Assembly (NCBI RefSeq): GCF_000496695.1
Contig: NZ_BAUJ01000058.1
Coordinates: forward strand, 1-35,062
Direction of reading: 5' to 3'
DNA from: Vibrio halioticoli NBRC 102217
Lineage (GTDB): Bacteria > Pseudomonadota > Gammaproteobacteria > Enterobacterales > Vibrionaceae
Length of the DNA stretch: 35,062 bases
Of this stretch, positions 34,103 through 35,062 are shown piece after piece; positions within the stretch are counted from its first letter, which is position 1, and each line of letters starts with the position of its first letter. Position numbers and translations under genes: made by a program. The notes under the pieces were generated by a model. The model did no database searches, was not told the origin of the DNA, and saw only the letters and a list, made by a program, of their open reading frames with translations.

Positions 34103-34131
34103 AAAATACAGCTAAACGTTTGCGTGTGCAA
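34103..34131 (-). promoter_or_regulatory. ghxP promoter with PurR operator in the spacer
   Basis: On the minus strand, TTGCAC (34131-34126), a 17-base spacer and TATTTT (34108-34103) form a sigma-70 promoter. The spacer contains ACGCAAACGTTTAGCT (34125-34110), matching the PurR consensus ACGCAAACGTTTNCNT at most positions. Repression by PurR with hypoxanthine or guanine is therefore expected. Confidence 0.8.
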
Positions 34132-34370
34132 TAGTTAAAATCGTTTGTGCACCATATTTAGCAGAAAAAATGAACAGCCCACTAAGAATCGTCCAGATCC
34201 TGCATAAATGGCAACTAATAAGACATATCTTTATATCTTAGTATTACTTTGCGATGAAATTACCATTCATAATTACGATGAATACTATCGATATGAAACA
34301 ACTATCATTTGCTTATTCTTTGCGGTGTTACTCATTTTAGTTAATAGGCAATGAATGACCAAAGTATAAA

Positions 34371-34386
34371 TTTGACGGTGATCAAA
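34371..34386. promoter_or_regulatory. Candidate CRP/FNR-type site upstream of tnaC
   Basis: TTTGACGGTGATCAAA fits both the CRP pattern TGTGA-N6-TCACA (4 of 5 in each half) and the FNR pattern TTGAT-N4-ATCAA (9 of 10). It lies about 150 bases upstream of the predicted tnaC promoter, further than the usual position, so its target may instead be elsewhere in this divergent region. The rest of 34132-34487 is AT-rich with no gene that I can support. Confidence 0.4.
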
Positions 34387-34487
34387 TTAAATATAGTGAA
34401 ATACTCAATAAAACTCTATTTTAATAGTGAATAGACCTTATCTGTGATCTTCATTTGCCCATTCGTCACAATTATAATTAACTGGCG

Positions 34488-34516
34488 TTTCATTCATTAT
34501 TAATATGCACTATTAT
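34488..34516 (+). promoter_or_regulatory. Putative tnaC-tnaA promoter
   Basis: TTTCAT (34488-34493), a 17-base spacer and TATTAT (34511-34516), predicting a start near 34523 and a 42-base leader to tnaC. The weak -35 fits an activator-dependent promoter; TGTGA and TCACA half-sites lie just upstream (34443-34447 and 34466-34470) but at non-canonical spacing to each other. Confidence 0.45.
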
Positions 34517-34564
34517 TCTTTCCATCAAGTTATACAACATTGCAGAATAAAACGGAGACATCAA

Positions 34565-34663
34565 ATGTCTATCTACTACAAATCGCAATCTGAAAAAGAG
34601 CTAACCCTGTTAGCTTGGTATAATATTGATCATCAGTTGTCTTTCCACTTGTCGTCAGAGTAA
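34565..34663 (+). CDS. tnaC: Tryptophanase operon leader peptide TnaC
   Basis: A 32-codon ORF with a good CGGAG ribosome-binding site, 384 bases ahead of tnaA. It contains a single Trp (Trp18) followed by Tyr-Asn-Ile-Asp, matching the conserved Trp12-Phe-Asn-Ile-Asp16 core of E. coli TnaC. TnaC stalls the ribosome when free tryptophan is high, which blocks Rho and lets transcription reach tnaA. In E. coli the stalling residue Pro24 lies 12 residues after Trp12; here that position is Ser30 (TCG) and two more residues (Ser, Glu) follow before the TAA. So the peptide is recognisable but the key terminal proline is absent. No other role for this ORF fits as well. Confidence 0.82.
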   Translation: MSIYYKSQSEKELTLLAWYNIDHQLSFHLSSE

Positions 34664-35047
34664 CCTTGTAAACCACTGTTATAAGTCAATATTTTATTTT
34701 TACCACTGACCATTAGTCATAAATCCGTTCAACAGAACCTCCCATTAACTTGCGAGTTCTGTACTGTGATTGTTGTCTTTTAGGTTGGCCGTAAGCAAAC
34801 AAGTTTAACGTTAAATTATATAGAAAATATTTAGATTCAATATAGTTAACTTTTACTTATATAAATATTGACCAATAACTTTAAATAATAAAGCTCCACC
34901 AATAAACTTAACTCTAATAAAATAATAGAGTGAGTCTGTATACTTACGTGATTAATAAAATAGATTTAATAAATACACGTAATTAAAAATAACATCCTAC
35001 ATTATATAAGTGGTGTTCTATACACCCAAAAATCCAAAGGTATTATT
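34664..35047 (+). promoter_or_regulatory. tnaC-tnaA intercistronic leader region
   Basis: 384 bases, AT-rich, with no further gene I can support. In E. coli the corresponding 220-base spacer holds the boxA-like and rut elements for Rho termination and RNA polymerase pause sites. Here I see a C-containing, G-poor first part, a hairpin ACAGAAC / GTTCTGT (34732-34738 with 34756-34762) and an AT hairpin ACTCTA / TAGAGT (34911-34916 with 34926-34931). No strong intrinsic terminator is present, consistent with Rho-dependent control. Confidence 0.5.
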
Positions 35048-35062
35048 ATGGAAAACTTTAAG
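35048..35062 (+). CDS. tnaA: Tryptophanase TnaA (first five codons only)
   Basis: The window ends after ATG and four codons reading Glu-Asn-Phe-Lys, identical to the start of E. coli TnaA (MENFK). AAAGG at 35036-35040 is the ribosome-binding site. With the TnaC-type leader upstream, tryptophanase (cleaves tryptophan to indole, pyruvate and ammonia, PLP-dependent) is the expected product. Five residues alone would not identify it; the call rests on the leader. Confidence 0.78.

Noticed and set aside
34022..34300. Purine riboswitch upstream of ghxP
   Set aside because: The conserved three-way-junction core sequences were not found; control is better explained by the PurR box.
34443..34470. TGTGA and TCACA half-sites as a single CRP site before tnaC
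   Set aside because: The halves are separated by 18 bases instead of 6, so they do not form one canonical site; kept only as a note with the promoter.
1..35062. CRISPR arrays, integron attC sites, prophage or insertion sequences
   Set aside because: No regularly spaced repeats, no integrase or transposase frames, and no tRNA attachment site were seen; all larger frames match ordinary chromosomal functions.

Overview
The window looks like chromosomal DNA from a marine gammaproteobacterium of the family Vibrionaceae. The strongest evidence is a complete luxP-luxQ pair for the AI-2 quorum signal, followed by a lactate permease/LldD/Fe-S lactate dehydrogenase cluster, TmaR, GhxP and a tryptophanase leader. 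From memory, several of these genes lie on chromosome II in Vibrio cholerae, so this may be a secondary chromosome (inference). No insertion sequence, phage gene, integrase, tRNA, rRNA or CRISPR array was seen. Coding density is high and the gene set reads as vertically inherited.

Layout. (1) 1-6.5 kb: an SDR oxidoreductase, then a compact minus-strand run yceH - GIY-YIG protein - luxP - luxQ - zinc-ribbon protein, with overlaps at two junctions. (2) 6.6-9.6 kb: tmaR with a perfect terminator, a Qnr-like pentapeptide-repeat protein, and two tandem LysR regulators. (3) 9.7-15.6 kb: lactate uptake and oxidation (lldP, lldD, dld-II), divergent from the second LysR gene, with an inverted repeat just ahead of lldP. 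(4) 15.6-21.1 kb: an RND efflux pump pair without an outer-membrane channel, and a DUF6279 lipoprotein. (5) 21.4-25.3 kb: GST, AraC-type regulator, Bcr/CflA drug exporter, aldo/keto reductase. (6) 25.4-28.4 kb: an unknown exported protein divergent from a MalS-type periplasmic alpha-amylase whose signal peptide is built from a 15-bp tandem repeat. (7) 28.4-30.6 kb: a siderophore-interacting (ViuB-like) reductase with a candidate Fur box, divergent from a small unknown ORF plus a YeaR-like DUF1971 gene. The latter two sit behind a near-perfect sigma-54 promoter and a NorR-like GT-N7-AC palindrome. A YHS-domain protein follows. (8) 30.7-32.5 kb: soxR divergent from an MFS transporter with a near-canonical SoxR box between them. 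(9) 32.6-34.1 kb: the guanine/hypoxanthine permease ghxP with a PurR operator inside its promoter spacer. (10) 34.1-35.06 kb: an AT-rich control region, a 32-codon tnaC-type leader peptide, and the first five codons of tnaA.

Functionally the window is a set of sensing and response modules: AI-2 (luxPQ), lactate, redox/toxic compounds (soxR/MFS, RND, Bcr/AraC), iron and probably nitric oxide (Fur, sigma-54/NorR-like), purines (PurR) and tryptophan (tnaC). I see no large undescribed system. The most promising observations are the sigma-54/NorR-like control of the DUF1971 operon, the tnaC leader in which the position of the critical terminal proline is serine, and the tightly coupled five-gene lux operon with an uncharacterised zinc-ribbon protein.
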